A DNA stretch of 64,000 bases from VBDM01 sp963699535 (GTDB lineage Bacteria; Pseudomonadota; Gammaproteobacteria; Burkholderiales; SG8-39), in contig CAVOUJ010000031.1 in assembly GCA_963699535.1 (NCBI GenBank), positions 1-64,000 of the forward strand, given 5' to 3'. The position numbers were made by a program, and so were the translations under genes. Under the pieces are notes generated by a model that searched no databases, was not told where the DNA came from, and worked only from the letters and a program-made list of their open reading frames with translations. This document shows, piece after piece, positions 1-7,365 of the stretch (its first letter is position 1; every line of letters starts with the position of its first letter).

Positions 1-122
1 ACGGCGGTGGCCTTGGACCTTGCGATCCCCACCCCGAGACAGGCTACCGCTGCGTTTTTGCTCCTGCGCTCAACCTGCGGTACAACGACGGCACAAAAGG
101 AAAACTCCGGCTCATCGAATAA
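1..122 (+). CDS. 3' end of an unidentified cassette gene (partial)
   Basis: The frame starting at base 3 stays open from the window edge and ends in TAA at 120-122, giving a 39-residue C-terminal tail that ends KLRLIE. It stops 21 nt before an attC R'' box, the usual spacing of a cassette gene to its attC, which is the main reason to accept it. Two cysteines and the segment around ETGYRC are visible. I do not recognise the family and the start lies outside the window. Confidence 0.5.
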   Translation, partial: GGGLGPCDPHPETGYRCVFAPALNLRYNDGTKGKLRLIE

Positions 123-143
123 AAGAGCGTCGATACAAACGAC

Positions 144-232
144 GCCGAACAGCGTAGCCCACCGGACGCGCATGAAATGTCGCGCCTCTTTGCAAAAGAG
201 CGGTCGCGCGCCGGTGGCTGCGGACGTTAGGC
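144..232 (+). repeat. attC site (89 bp)
   Basis: R'' is GCCGAAC at 144-150 and R' is GTTAGGC at 226-232. The left arm AGCGTAGCCCACCGG pairs with the reverse complement of the right arm, CCGGTGGCTGCGGAC, with the bulged bases typical of attC. It closes the cassette holding the partial gene to its left. IntI would cut in R' between G and TT. Confidence 0.8.
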
Positions 233-252
233 GGCGCCGCCAATATTCCGTG

Positions 253-888
253 ATGCGCATCCTGATCAAACAAGGCCCCAACTACGGCCAATTCTATTGG
301 CTCAAACGAACGCGCTCCGGAATCTTAGGGTGGTTCGCAGGAGCCGGCTTTGCCCCAGCAGTTGGGTTCCCGGCCGACTCGGTGCATATGCACTTCACAT
401 ATCCCGCGTCCGGAGCGCTCCACTTTTCTTTGAAATCTGACCCTATCGATGGGGTGGAGTATTACTGGACTGTGTATCGCGACCGCGTTAAACGAAAGGC
501 GGTCTTTGGTGGCAAGTCAAGAACGAGAATACTGCCGCTCGAACAAGACTACGACATGTTCAGTATCTTGATGACCCAGACTATGCCTCCGCCATTGGCC
601 GAGTACGCTTCGCGAGCTCTCTACTATTCGTTCCCGACGGTGGGGCTACAGGTATCGAGTGGCACAGTTCCCATGAAGGCCACACAAACGTTTGCTGAAG
701 CCGAGGTTGCGTTCAAACACGATGATCTGATTGTCGACCCGACAGCTCTCGGCAGTGGCACCCTGAACATCCGCGCAGCCTTGCGTTCCCCGAGTATTCC
801 GTTGACGCGGCGCAACGCGGGGCACGTAATCATTACCAATGCTGAACGCGCACCAGCCATCGACCTGCATGCGTTCATGTCACATTAG
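253..888 (+). CDS. hypothetical cassette protein, 211 aa
   Basis: First gene of a two-gene cassette. The frame is open further upstream, but those codons cross the attC, so ATG 253 (MRILIKQ), 20 nt after R', is chosen. The protein has no clear signal peptide or membrane segment. It contains an aromatic- and glycine-rich N-terminal half (FYWLKRTRSGILGWFAG) and a C-terminal half rich in short beta-like segments ending HVIITNAE. I do not recognise a family. It is followed after 80 nt, with no attC between, by a gene with a HEPN-like motif, so the two were probably mobilised together and may work as a pair. A toxin-antitoxin or defence role is inference only. Confidence 0.65.
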   Translation: MRILIKQGPNYGQFYWLKRTRSGILGWFAGAGFAPAVGFPADSVHMHFTYPASGALHFSLKSDPIDGVEYYWTVYRDRVKRKAVFGGKSRTRILPLEQDYDMFSILMTQTMPPPLAEYASRALYYSFPTVGLQVSSGTVPMKATQTFAEAEVAFKHDDLIVDPTALGSGTLNIRAALRSPSIPLTRRNAGHVIITNAERAPAIDLHAFMSH

Positions 889-968
889 GAATCAGAGAAA
901 GACTTCATGGACCATGCAGCTCTGTGACAATGTGGCCTCCGCCAACTTACTCCACTGAGATAGCACGT

Positions 969-1481
969 ATGTCGCAGACCTCCGTCCTTGAAGAAATCGA
1001 AGGCTATCGCCAGCACTTCGACGCAATATACGTTGGCGGAATTCCACACCTGCTCAACGACGACGGGGCATTTCTCGCTTTCCTCGCAGTACTGACAGCC
1101 ACTGACGCTCTCGCAGGGTTACTTGCCCCAACCAAGCCGACCGGAGAGCGTTTTCGCTCTTTCATCGCGACCTATTACCCCGAAGACCACCGGCCGCACG
1201 CCGATCAACTTTGGGAGTTTAGGAATGCCATGGTTCACTCGTTTAATCCAGGGCCCTTCGGACTCACCCATCACAACTCGCGAAACCACTTAAAGGCCCC
1301 TCTTGGCATTACCATGCTGAACGCCGAAGACTTCTACGGGGCCCTACTAGCGGCATCGCGCGCGTACTTCGACGCGGTAGCCGTTGACGCGGACCTCCAG
1401 GCGAACTTCTTGAAGCGAGTCGGTGCGCGGGACGGTGGAGCACCCCAAGTATGGGTTGTGCAACAGAACGCACCCTCGTGA
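969..1481 (+). CDS. HEPN-like cassette protein, 170 aa
   Basis: Second gene of the two-gene cassette. ATG 969 is chosen; in-frame GTG 924 or ATG 930 are alternatives with no better ribosome site. The helical-looking protein contains LWEFRNAMVHSF, in which R85 and H90 form the R-x4-H pattern of HEPN ribonucleases and related RNA-binding proteins. A second conserved-looking block is FRSFIATYYPE at about residue 62. The C-terminus is helical (FYGALLAASRAYFDAV). In known systems a HEPN protein is often the toxic half of a toxin-antitoxin or abortive-infection pair. Here that is inferred from one motif and from cassette context, and many HEPN-like proteins of this size have no known activity. The stop lies 7 nt before the attC R'' box. 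Confidence 0.6.
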   Translation: MSQTSVLEEIEGYRQHFDAIYVGGIPHLLNDDGAFLAFLAVLTATDALAGLLAPTKPTGERFRSFIATYYPEDHRPHADQLWEFRNAMVHSFNPGPFGLTHHNSRNHLKAPLGITMLNAEDFYGALLAASRAYFDAVAVDADLQANFLKRVGARDGGAPQVWVVQQNAPS

Positions 1482-1568
1482 GAGCACCGCCTAACAGCGC
1501 GGCCCACCCGGAGCCTAAGCTTCCCCCGAATTAGTTGACACCTCGGGCTAACAGCTCGGAGGTGTGTT

Positions 1569-1847
1569 GTGGCCAAGGCTGGACCTCGAAAGATTGCGAA
1601 TTACGGAGATCGGTTCAAGGCGACTGCGGTGAAGTTAAGCAGCTTGCCAGGGGTTCTGATCCAGGATGTGGCGGCGGCACTGGATATTCATCCGTTCATG
1701 CTGTCGTTGTGGCGAAGGCAGGTACGAGAGGGGGTGATCGTGGCCAGGGCTTCGAAGCTCGATGTGCAGACCACGGCGGAGCTCAGGCGGCTCAGGGAGC
1801 TTGAGCGTCGCTACAAGGTGCTCAGGAGGAGGAGCACGAGCTCTTAA
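1569..1847 (+). pseudogene. IS3-family orfA, frameshifted (copy 1)
   Basis: Begins MAKAGPRKIANYGDRFKATA, a helix-turn-helix transposase N-protein identical to the copy at 13332 for about 80 residues. Near 1823-1830 the sequence reads CTCAGGAGGAGGAGCAC where copy 2 has CTCAAGGAGGAGCAC. The two extra bases send orfA into a short wrong-frame tail (YKVLRRRSTSS) and remove the leucine-zipper end and the programmed slip into orfB. This copy would need OrfA or OrfAB supplied by the second copy. A sequencing error in the GGA repeat is the alternative. Confidence 0.8.
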
Positions 1848-1911
1848 AAAAAGCCATCCGGTTTGCTTCCGATCGAAAGCGGAAATCTTCGAGTTCATCG
1901 AAGTAAACCGG

Positions 1912-2733
1912 ATGCGGCACGATCTCACCCTGATGTGCCGGGTCTACGGGGTAACCCGCGCAGGCTACTACGCTTGGCGCTCGCGCGAGCGGAGCGAGCG
2001 AGAGCGCCGCAACCAGAGCCTCGCCGAGCAGATCCGGGCGGTTCACCAAGCGAGCCACGGGACCTACGGCAGCCCCCGTGTGCATCAGGCCCTGAGAGGC
2101 CAGGGCCATTGCGTGGGCAAGCATCGGGTGGCGCGCCTGATGCGAGCGCACGGCATCAAGGCTCGCGTGGCCACCCTTCGCTACACCAACCCCAGCCTGA
2201 GACGCTACTACGGGAGTATCCCCAACCAGCAGTTCGATCTTGCGCTCAAGCAACCCGATCAAGTCTGGGTGGGTGACATCACCTACCTGAAGGTGGCAGG
2301 GATCTATCGCTACCTCGCGGTGGTGATGGACAAGTACAGCCGCCGTGTCGTGGGCTGGAGCTACGGTCGCAGAAAGGACGTGAAGCTCACTCTGGAGGCG
2401 CTCAACCGTGCCGTGGGCTCTCGCCGCCCGGGCGCGGGACTGGTGTTCCACACCGATCGTGGCATCGAGTATGCTGCGGGTGCCTTCAAGGAGCGCATCG
2501 CCGAGCTCGGTTTCACGCAGAGCATGAACCGCCCCGGTAAGGTCACCGACAACGCCTTCATCGAGTCCTTCTTCCATTCGATGAAATCAGAAGTGTTCCA
2601 CGGCTACCGCTTCAGCGACGACCGGGAAGTTCGCGCTACGTTGAAGAACTATTTACCTTTCTACAACCGCGATAGACTTCACTCCTCATTGGACTACGTG
2701 TCGCCTGCGACGTTTGAACGGCGGGTGCGATGA
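1912..2733 (+). CDS. IS3-family transposase OrfB (DDE), copy 1
   Basis: A 273-residue integrase-core protein starting MRHDLTLMCR, with an HTH_21 region (YGSPRVHQAL, about residues 50-65) and the catalytic core. Visible catalytic residues are D in WVGDITYL, D in FHTDRGIEY and E in NAFIESFFHSMKSE, followed by YLPFYNRDRLHSSLDY at the C-terminus, all standard for the IS3 family. In an intact element OrfB is made as an OrfAB fusion after a -1 slip. Here the frame is open back to 1762 because of the upstream 2-bp insertion, so a differently extended product is possible. The sequence matches copy 2 at 13673-14494. Confidence 0.9.
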   Translation: MRHDLTLMCRVYGVTRAGYYAWRSRERSERERRNQSLAEQIRAVHQASHGTYGSPRVHQALRGQGHCVGKHRVARLMRAHGIKARVATLRYTNPSLRRYYGSIPNQQFDLALKQPDQVWVGDITYLKVAGIYRYLAVVMDKYSRRVVGWSYGRRKDVKLTLEALNRAVGSRRPGAGLVFHTDRGIEYAAGAFKERIAELGFTQSMNRPGKVTDNAFIESFFHSMKSEVFHGYRFSDDREVRATLKNYLPFYNRDRLHSSLDYVSPATFERRVR

Positions 2734-2857
2734 ACCGGGTGTCAACGAAACCGGGGGAAGATTCGCCTCTGAAGCAGCGCTCGCTGTGGCAATCTTCATC
2801 TCGTCGGCCCGGTGGCCGCGAACGTTAGGCACTTCAGGAAAGGAGTCACGAGTGCGG

Positions 2858-3181
2858 ATGTCAGCCATTCCGTTCGGCACGACCGATTGGTCCCAGATCG
2901 CGCGAACTGAACACAAAGGTGAACGTGGGTTCGCTTACTGGCGCACCCAGCACTTCGGAACTATCCGTGTCCGCATGGTCGAGTACACGCCCGGCTACTT
3001 GGCGGATCATTGGTGCGTCAAGGGGCACATACTCCTATGCACCGAGGGTGAACTTCACACCGAGCTTAAAGATGGGCGCAAATTCACGCTCAAGCCTGGC
3101 ACGAGCTACCAAGTCGCTGACAACGCAGAGCCTCACCGCTCCAACACGGAGGTTGGGGCCAAGCTTTTCATCGTCGATTGA
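2858..3181 (+). CDS. DHCW-motif cupin-fold protein (cassette)
   Basis: A 107-residue single-domain cupin. ATG 2858 is chosen because AGGAAAGGAG lies 12 nt upstream; the longer open frame runs through the IS and attC. Key segments are MSAIPFGTTDW at the N-terminus, RVRMVEYTPGYLADHWCVKGH (the DHWC signature), GELHTELKDGR and SYQVADNAEPHRS, fitting a small beta-barrel that could bind a metal through His residues. The activity of this family is unknown to me. It is the first gene after the split attC and is followed by a short attC, so it is a genuine cassette. A paralogue with the same length and motifs lies at 11478-11807 in the GC-rich operon. Confidence 0.85.
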   Translation: MSAIPFGTTDWSQIARTEHKGERGFAYWRTQHFGTIRVRMVEYTPGYLADHWCVKGHILLCTEGELHTELKDGRKFTLKPGTSYQVADNAEPHRSNTEVGAKLFIVD

Positions 3182-3188
3182 CGGACGT

Positions 3189-3255
3189 GCCTAACCACAC
3201 AATCGAGAGGGACGCGCGCAAGAGCAGCGCGCGCCCCTCATTGTGAACGTTGGGC
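3189..3255 (+). repeat. attC site (67 bp)
   Basis: R'' GCCTAAC at 3189-3195 and R' GTTGGGC at 3249-3255, with a GCGCGC-rich central stem between. The site begins 7 nt after the cupin stop codon. R' carries G instead of A at its fourth base, still within GTTRRRY. Confidence 0.8.
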
Positions 3256-3258
3256 GTC

Positions 3259-3819
3259 ATGAGAATCTTGGGTATATCCGGCAGCCTGCGGGCAGCGTCA
3301 ATCAACACTGCGCTGATTCGCGCAGCAGTGCGCCTGGCGCCGTCAGGAGTCACGCTGAGAGTCTTTCCGAGTGTTGGCGCACTGCCTCTCTTCAATCCCG
3401 ATCTCGAAGCCCACTTGCCTGAGCAGGTAAGAGCTCTGCACGCCGCGGTCGCGGCCTCGGACGCCCTGCTGTTCGCAAGCCCCGAGTACGCCCATGGCGT
3501 CACCGGTTCAATCAAGAACACATTGGATTGGCTGGTGAGCTTCGAGCAGTTTGTCCACAAGCATGTCGCGGTCCTGAACGCCTCGCCACGAGCTCATCAT
3601 GCGGACGCCGCGCTTCGCGAAACACTCAAGACGATGTCTGCAATTATCGTGGAGCCCGCTTCCATCAGCATTCCACTGCTGGGGGCTGGTCTCACCGAGG
3701 AGGGCATGGTCCAGGATCCCGTGGTCTCTGCCTCGATCAAAGGTTCGCTGTTCGCGCTGCGCGAGGCGGTGCTGCTAGGCTATGCCGAGCAAGATGCTGC
3801 ATCATCGCCACTTTCATAG
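3259..3819 (+). CDS. NADPH-dependent FMN reductase family protein (cassette)
   Basis: A 186-residue flavodoxin-fold oxidoreductase that should bind FMN and use NAD(P)H to reduce quinones, azo compounds or metals (YieF/ChrR/ArsH-like family). GISGSLRAASINTAL at residues 4-18 is the FMN phosphate-binding loop, and SPEYAHGVTGSIKNTLDW at about 78-95 is the second flavin-contact motif. The start ATG 3259 is only 3 nt after the R' box, so any ribosome site lies inside attC, common for cassette genes. Length is normal for the family. It is flanked by attC sites on both sides and probably depends on read-through transcription or a cassette-borne promoter that I cannot see. Confidence 0.9.
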   Translation: MRILGISGSLRAASINTALIRAAVRLAPSGVTLRVFPSVGALPLFNPDLEAHLPEQVRALHAAVAASDALLFASPEYAHGVTGSIKNTLDWLVSFEQFVHKHVAVLNASPRAHHADAALRETLKTMSAIIVEPASISIPLLGAGLTEEGMVQDPVVSASIKGSLFALREAVLLGYAEQDAASSPLS

Positions 3820-3831
3820 CGCGCGAATGAC

Positions 3832-3909
3832 GCCCAACCCTTCGTTGCGCCCGACTCGCTACGGCTGGCTTCGCCAGCCTCCGCGAGCGGGTGAACTCAA
3901 ACGTTAGGC
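3832..3909 (+). repeat. attC site (78 bp)
   Basis: R'' GCCCAAC at 3832-3838 and R' GTTAGGC at 3903-3909. The arms fold into a long stem with the apical palindrome GGCTGGCTTCGCCAGCC. This is the cleanest attC of the array. Confidence 0.9.
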
Positions 3910-3925
3910 GTCACAAGGCAGTCGC

Positions 3926-4537
3926 ATGCAGTTCGACACCTGGCTCATCTACTTGGCTACCTCGATCGGCCTCTCACTGTCGCCAGGCCCGAATGGACTT
4001 CTCGCTTTGACGCATGGTGCACTGCACGGTCGGCGCAAGACGTTGTTCACTATCTTTGGCGGAGCGCTCGGCTTCGTGGTGATCATTGCCCTCTCGATGT
4101 TCGGCATTGGTACTCTGATCAATTCTTCGCTGCTATGGCTCACAGCGCTCAAGTGGCTTGGCGGTGCCTACCTGGTGTGGCTCGGCATTCAGATTTGGCG
4201 GTTCCCACCGCTGAATATCGACATCGGTGCTCCGCGCCCGCAGGCGCAATGCTGGTCCCTCTTTCGTCAAGGCGCGCTATCAGCAGCCACCAATCCCAAG
4301 GGCTTGCTGTTCTTCACCGCGTTCCTGCCGCACTTCATCGATCCCGGCCGTAGCCTGGTGCTTCAGTTCGCTGTCATGGCGGGAACGTTCGTGGCAACGG
4401 AGGTGATCACGGAATACATGCTCGCTAGCGCGTCAAACAGAGTCCGCCCTTGGTTGAGTCGGGTCGGTCGTCGGTTCAATCGAGCGTGTGGCGGCCTGTT
4501 CGTCGCAATTGGTGCAGCACTACCACTTCGCACTTGA
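3926..4537 (+). CDS. LysE/RhtB-family amino-acid exporter (cassette)
   Basis: A 203-residue inner-membrane protein with about five to six hydrophobic segments. The LysE/RhtB signatures are visible: SLSPGPNGLLALTHGALHGRR at residues 18-38, GGALGF just after it, and TNPKGLLFFTAFLPHFID in the second half. The family exports amino acids or related metabolites by proton exchange; the substrate cannot be read from the sequence. It starts 17 nt after the previous R' box. The C-terminus is slightly short and Arg-rich (RPWLSRVGRRF). Downstream attC is collapsed to a remnant, so the cassette may no longer be excisable on that side. Confidence 0.9.
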   Translation: MQFDTWLIYLATSIGLSLSPGPNGLLALTHGALHGRRKTLFTIFGGALGFVVIIALSMFGIGTLINSSLLWLTALKWLGGAYLVWLGIQIWRFPPLNIDIGAPRPQAQCWSLFRQGALSAATNPKGLLFFTAFLPHFIDPGRSLVLQFAVMAGTFVATEVITEYMLASASNRVRPWLSRVGRRFNRACGGLFVAIGAALPLRT

Positions 4538-4545
4538 GCGCGGTG

Positions 4546-4563
4546 ACGCCTCACCTTAGGCGT
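4546..4563 (+). repeat. collapsed attC remnant
   Basis: ACGCCT-CACCTT-AGGCGT forms an 18-bp inverted repeat exactly where an attC is expected after the LysE gene. The outer parts of R'' (GCCT) and R' (TTAGGC) remain, but AAC, GTT and the whole stem are gone. It marks the junction between the cassette run and the GC-rich block starting at 4570. Confidence 0.5.
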
Positions 4564-4569
4564 TGCGCC

Positions 4570-6465
4570 CTAGGCCATCCCAACGAGTTTCGCGCCCTTG
4601 CGGAAGAGGGCCTCGCCCTGAGGCTCGAAGGGAAAGGTGAGCAAGAATTCGGAGATGCTGTAGCGAGGCGCAGTGCGGCGGGCGGTGGCGGCGTAGGTCT
4701 GAGCCTGCGGGACGTTGCCCGCTAGCGCGAGGGTGTAGGCGGCGATGGCGTGGATGTGGGGAAAGGCGTTGGGGCGGGCAGCGGCTTTGATGGCCCAGCC
4801 GGAGGCTTCTTCGAATTTGCCGAGGCGGACGAGGGACATGGCTTTCGTTGCCAACATGCCGAAGAGCATGGGGTCGTAGGGGCTCAACTCGCGGGAGAGG
4901 TCGGAGTCGGCGATGGCGACGGTGGGGCTGCCGACGACCGAGCGCAGGAATGAAAGGTTGTAATGCCCGAGCGCGAAGTTCGGGCTGAGGTCGACTGAGC
5001 GCATCAGGGAGGCTTCGGAGTCGTCCCAGCGTTTCTGCAGGTACAGCGTGCGGCCCATGGCCCAGTGCACGGCGGGGTCGCGCTCGTCGGCGAGCAGGCC
5101 CTGCGACGAGGCTTCGTAGGCCTTCTCGATCTGCGGCTCGCGTTCTTCCCAGGCCTGGAACGCGCCCTGGTAGTGGGTGAAGGCGAGGCCGGCGTAGGCG
5201 CGCGAGAAGGTCGGGTCGAGCTTGAGCGCCTGCTGGAAGAAGTGGCGCGCCTGGAGGTTGTCGGCCTTGCGGTAGCGGAACATGTGCCACAGGCCGCGGT
5301 GGTAGGACTCCCAGGCGTCGAGCGAGCTCGGCGGCTTGAGGATGGCGCGGTTCTTCTCCAAGGTCTCGATCTCGGCGGCGATGGCGGCGACGATCTTGTT
5401 GCCGATCTCCTCCAGCACCTGGAAGGCGTCGTCGGCCTTGTGCCGGTAGGTCTCGGCCCAGACGATGCGCGCGCTGCGCGTCTCGGCGAGCTCGACGCTG
5501 ACGGCGATGCGCCCGTCGCCCGCGCGCACCGAGCCGCTGACGACGTAGTCGACGTTCAGGATGCGCCCGGCTTCCTCGGCGCCGATGCCGCGCTCGTGCA
5601 GCGCCCGCACGGTGCCCTGCGCGATGACGAAGAGGCTCCTCAGCTTGGCGAGCCGCGTGATGACGTCGTGGGCGAGGGCTTGGCCGGTGCCGCCGCGCAC
5701 GTGCGCGCCGTTCGAGCGGTCTGAGAACGGCATGATCGCGATCGAGCCGCGTTTCGGCGCAGTTTCGGCGGGTTTTTCCTTCAAGGTGCGCAGCGGCGCG
5801 GGGTCGAGGCCTTCGGCTTCGAAGAGGCGCGTGGTCGCGTCGAGGTGCGCTTCGGCCTCGCCGACCCGCCCGCGCCGAGCGAGGGCGGCGAGCAGCGCTT
5901 CGTGGACGCGCCGGTCGAACGGCGCGAGCTCGCGCCACTTCTCGACGTAACCGAGCGCTTCCTCGTCGGGAGCGTCCTTCGCCAGCCGCTCGAGGAGCGC
6001 GATGTGGATGGCGCGGAAGTGCCGCCGCTGCGCGGTGAGCCAGCCCTCGAACACCGGCGCGCGGTGCATCTCCAGGCCCTCGAGGAAGTCGCCGTGGAAG
6101 AGCGTCAGAAGGGCCTTTTGCTCTTCGAACGGCAGTTTTTCGATCCCCGCGTCGGCTGCGCGGGCGACGGCCAGGGCGTCGACCGAGCAGCCGGAGAGGT
6201 CCAGGTGAACGAGATCGCCGCTGGTGACGAGGGCTTTGTCCAGGACGCTCCGGATCTTGCTCAGGGACCAGCGCAGCTCGCCCCTCGGATCGACCGGCGC
6301 ATCCCACAGGAGCTCGCACAGTTGGCTGCGGGAAACGGGGCGAGGTGAGAGCGCGAGGTAGGCGAGGAGCGCACGCACTTTCCGCGAGGCGGGCAGCGGC
6401 TTCGCCTTGCCGCCCGTTTTGCCACCTGAGGCGAGCTGGAGCCTGCCCAGCATGCGGACGCGCAT
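4570..6465 (-). CDS. BTAD-type transcriptional regulator with TolB-like and TPR regions
   Basis: A 631-residue cytoplasmic regulator. ATG 6465 (MRVRMLGRLQLA) is chosen because the winged-helix domain starts there; the longer open frame upstream overlaps the divergent gene. Order of parts: winged helix about residues 1-90 (RKVRALLAYLAL, SRSQLCELLWD), a bacterial transcriptional-activation (BTAD) helical domain about 95-230, a TolB/adenylate-cyclase-associated segment about 240-370 (SIAIMPFSDRS, DYVVSGSVR), then tetratricopeptide-like repeats to the end. It reads away from the methyltransferase-MddA operon with 84 bp between the starts, so it is the likely regulator of that operon. The ligand is unknown. 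Confidence 0.85.
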   Translation of the reverse strand: MRVRMLGRLQLASGGKTGGKAKPLPASRKVRALLAYLALSPRPVSRSQLCELLWDAPVDPRGELRWSLSKIRSVLDKALVTSGDLVHLDLSGCSVDALAVARAADAGIEKLPFEEQKALLTLFHGDFLEGLEMHRAPVFEGWLTAQRRHFRAIHIALLERLAKDAPDEEALGYVEKWRELAPFDRRVHEALLAALARRGRVGEAEAHLDATTRLFEAEGLDPAPLRTLKEKPAETAPKRGSIAIMPFSDRSNGAHVRGGTGQALAHDVITRLAKLRSLFVIAQGTVRALHERGIGAEEAGRILNVDYVVSGSVRAGDGRIAVSVELAETRSARIVWAETYRHKADDAFQVLEEIGNKIVAAIAAEIETLEKNRAILKPPSSLDAWESYHRGLWHMFRYRKADNLQARHFFQQALKLDPTFSRAYAGLAFTHYQGAFQAWEEREPQIEKAYEASSQGLLADERDPAVHWAMGRTLYLQKRWDDSEASLMRSVDLSPNFALGHYNLSFLRSVVGSPTVAIADSDLSRELSPYDPMLFGMLATKAMSLVRLGKFEEASGWAIKAAARPNAFPHIHAIAAYTLALAGNVPQAQTYAATARRTAPRYSISEFLLTFPFEPQGEALFRKGAKLVGMA

Positions 6466-6549
6466 CTTTTCCACGGGAATTTCCACGCCGGCTACCACGG
6501 CCGACGCGAAAAATCGCGGACTGAGCTCACAACCAAGGGAGCAGGACTC

Positions 6550-7365
6550 ATGAATATGGCGGTTACGGACCTGGGCGCGATCAAGGCCAAGCAGCAGGCG
6601 GCGTGGTCCTCCGGCGATTATGCGCTCATCGGCACCACCTTGCAGATCGTCGGCGAGCAATTGTGCGAGACGCTCGACCTGCGCTCGGGCTCGAAGGTGC
6701 TCGACGTCGCCGCCGGCAACGGCAACGTGTCCCTCGCCGCCGCGCGGCGCTTCTGCGACGTGACCTCGACCGACTACGTGCCGGCGCTGCTCGAGCGCGG
6801 CCGCGCGCGCGCCGCCGCCGAAGGGCTGCGCATCGGGTTCCGCGAGGCCGACGCCGAGGCGCTGCCCTTCGCCGACGGCAGCTTCGACGTCGTGGTGTCG
6901 ACCTTCGGCGTGATGTTCGCGCCCGACCAGGAGCGCGCCGCGGCCGAGATGCTGCGCGTGTGCAAGCGCGGCGGCAAGATTGGCCTCGCCAACTGGACGC
7001 CCGAGGGCTTCATCGGCGAGATGTTCAAGGTCGTGGGCAAGCACGTCGCGCCGCCGGCCGGCGTGAAGCCGCCGCCGCTCTGGGGCTCGCCATCGCGGCT
7101 CGCCGAGCTGTTCGATTCCGAGAAGGCCTCGGTGGGCTGGTCGAAGCGCGCCTTCAACTTCCGCTACCGCTCGCCCGCGCACTGGGTTGAAGTGTTCCGC
7201 ACCTGGTACGGCCCGGTGCTCAAGGCGTTCGGCACGCTTAACGAGGCCGGCCAGGCGGCGCTCGAGAGCGACCTGCTCGCGCTCGCCGGCCAGCTCAACC
7301 GCGCGTCGGACGGGACGATGGCCGTGGCGAGCGAGTACCTCGACGTCGTGGTGACGCGGCGTTGA
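6550..7365 (+). CDS. class I SAM-dependent methyltransferase
   Basis: A 271-residue Rossmann-fold methyltransferase. Motif I is VLDVAAGNGNVSLAAARR (about residues 51-68), the acidic motif follows at TSTDYVP, and ALPFADGSFDVVVSTFGVMF is the UbiE/Coq5-like motif IV region. The substrate cannot be told. GGAGCAGG lies just before the start at 6550. It is first in a tightly spaced operon; its TGA overlaps the TTG start of the MFS gene, indicating translational coupling. A role in making or modifying the small molecule exported by the neighbouring transporters is inference. Confidence 0.85.
   Translation: MNMAVTDLGAIKAKQQAAWSSGDYALIGTTLQIVGEQLCETLDLRSGSKVLDVAAGNGNVSLAAARRFCDVTSTDYVPALLERGRARAAAEGLRIGFREADAEALPFADGSFDVVVSTFGVMFAPDQERAAAEMLRVCKRGGKIGLANWTPEGFIGEMFKVVGKHVAPPAGVKPPPLWGSPSRLAELFDSEKASVGWSKRAFNFRYRSPAHWVEVFRTWYGPVLKAFGTLNEAGQAALESDLLALAGQLNRASDGTMAVASEYLDVVVTRR

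Larger units (their letters stand above)
1516..2764 (+). mobile_element. IS3-family insertion sequence, copy 1 (1249 bp)
   Basis: The ends are imperfect inverted repeats: TAAGCTTCCCCCGAATTAG on the left and, read inward from the right, GAATCTTCCCCCGGTTTCG, both followed by TTGACACC. GCC at 1513-1515 and 2765-2767 is a plausible 3-bp target duplication, normal for IS3 elements. The element holds orfA (helix-turn-helix) and orfB (DDE integrase) in the usual overlapping frames. It is nearly identical to 13279-14525 except for 2 extra bases near 1823-1830 that break orfA. Both copies sit in attC sites at the same offset. The exact end base is uncertain by a few nt because the family end sequence was inferred from comparing the two copies. 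Confidence 0.9.
1489..2830 (+). repeat. attC site split by IS copy 1
   Basis: R'' GCCTAAC is at 1489-1495 and R' GTTAGGC at 2824-2830. The outer arms pair well (AGCGCGGCCCACCCGG on the left, GGCCCGGTGGCCGCG on the right), so this was one attC of about 90 bp before insertion. The element occupies 1516-2764 and starts 27 nt after the first base of R'', just beyond the L'' region. Confidence 0.75.

Noticed and set aside
1762..1911. In-frame ATG 1762 as true OrfB start in copy 1
   Set aside because: The extension reads orfA codons out of frame and exists only because of the 2-bp insertion.
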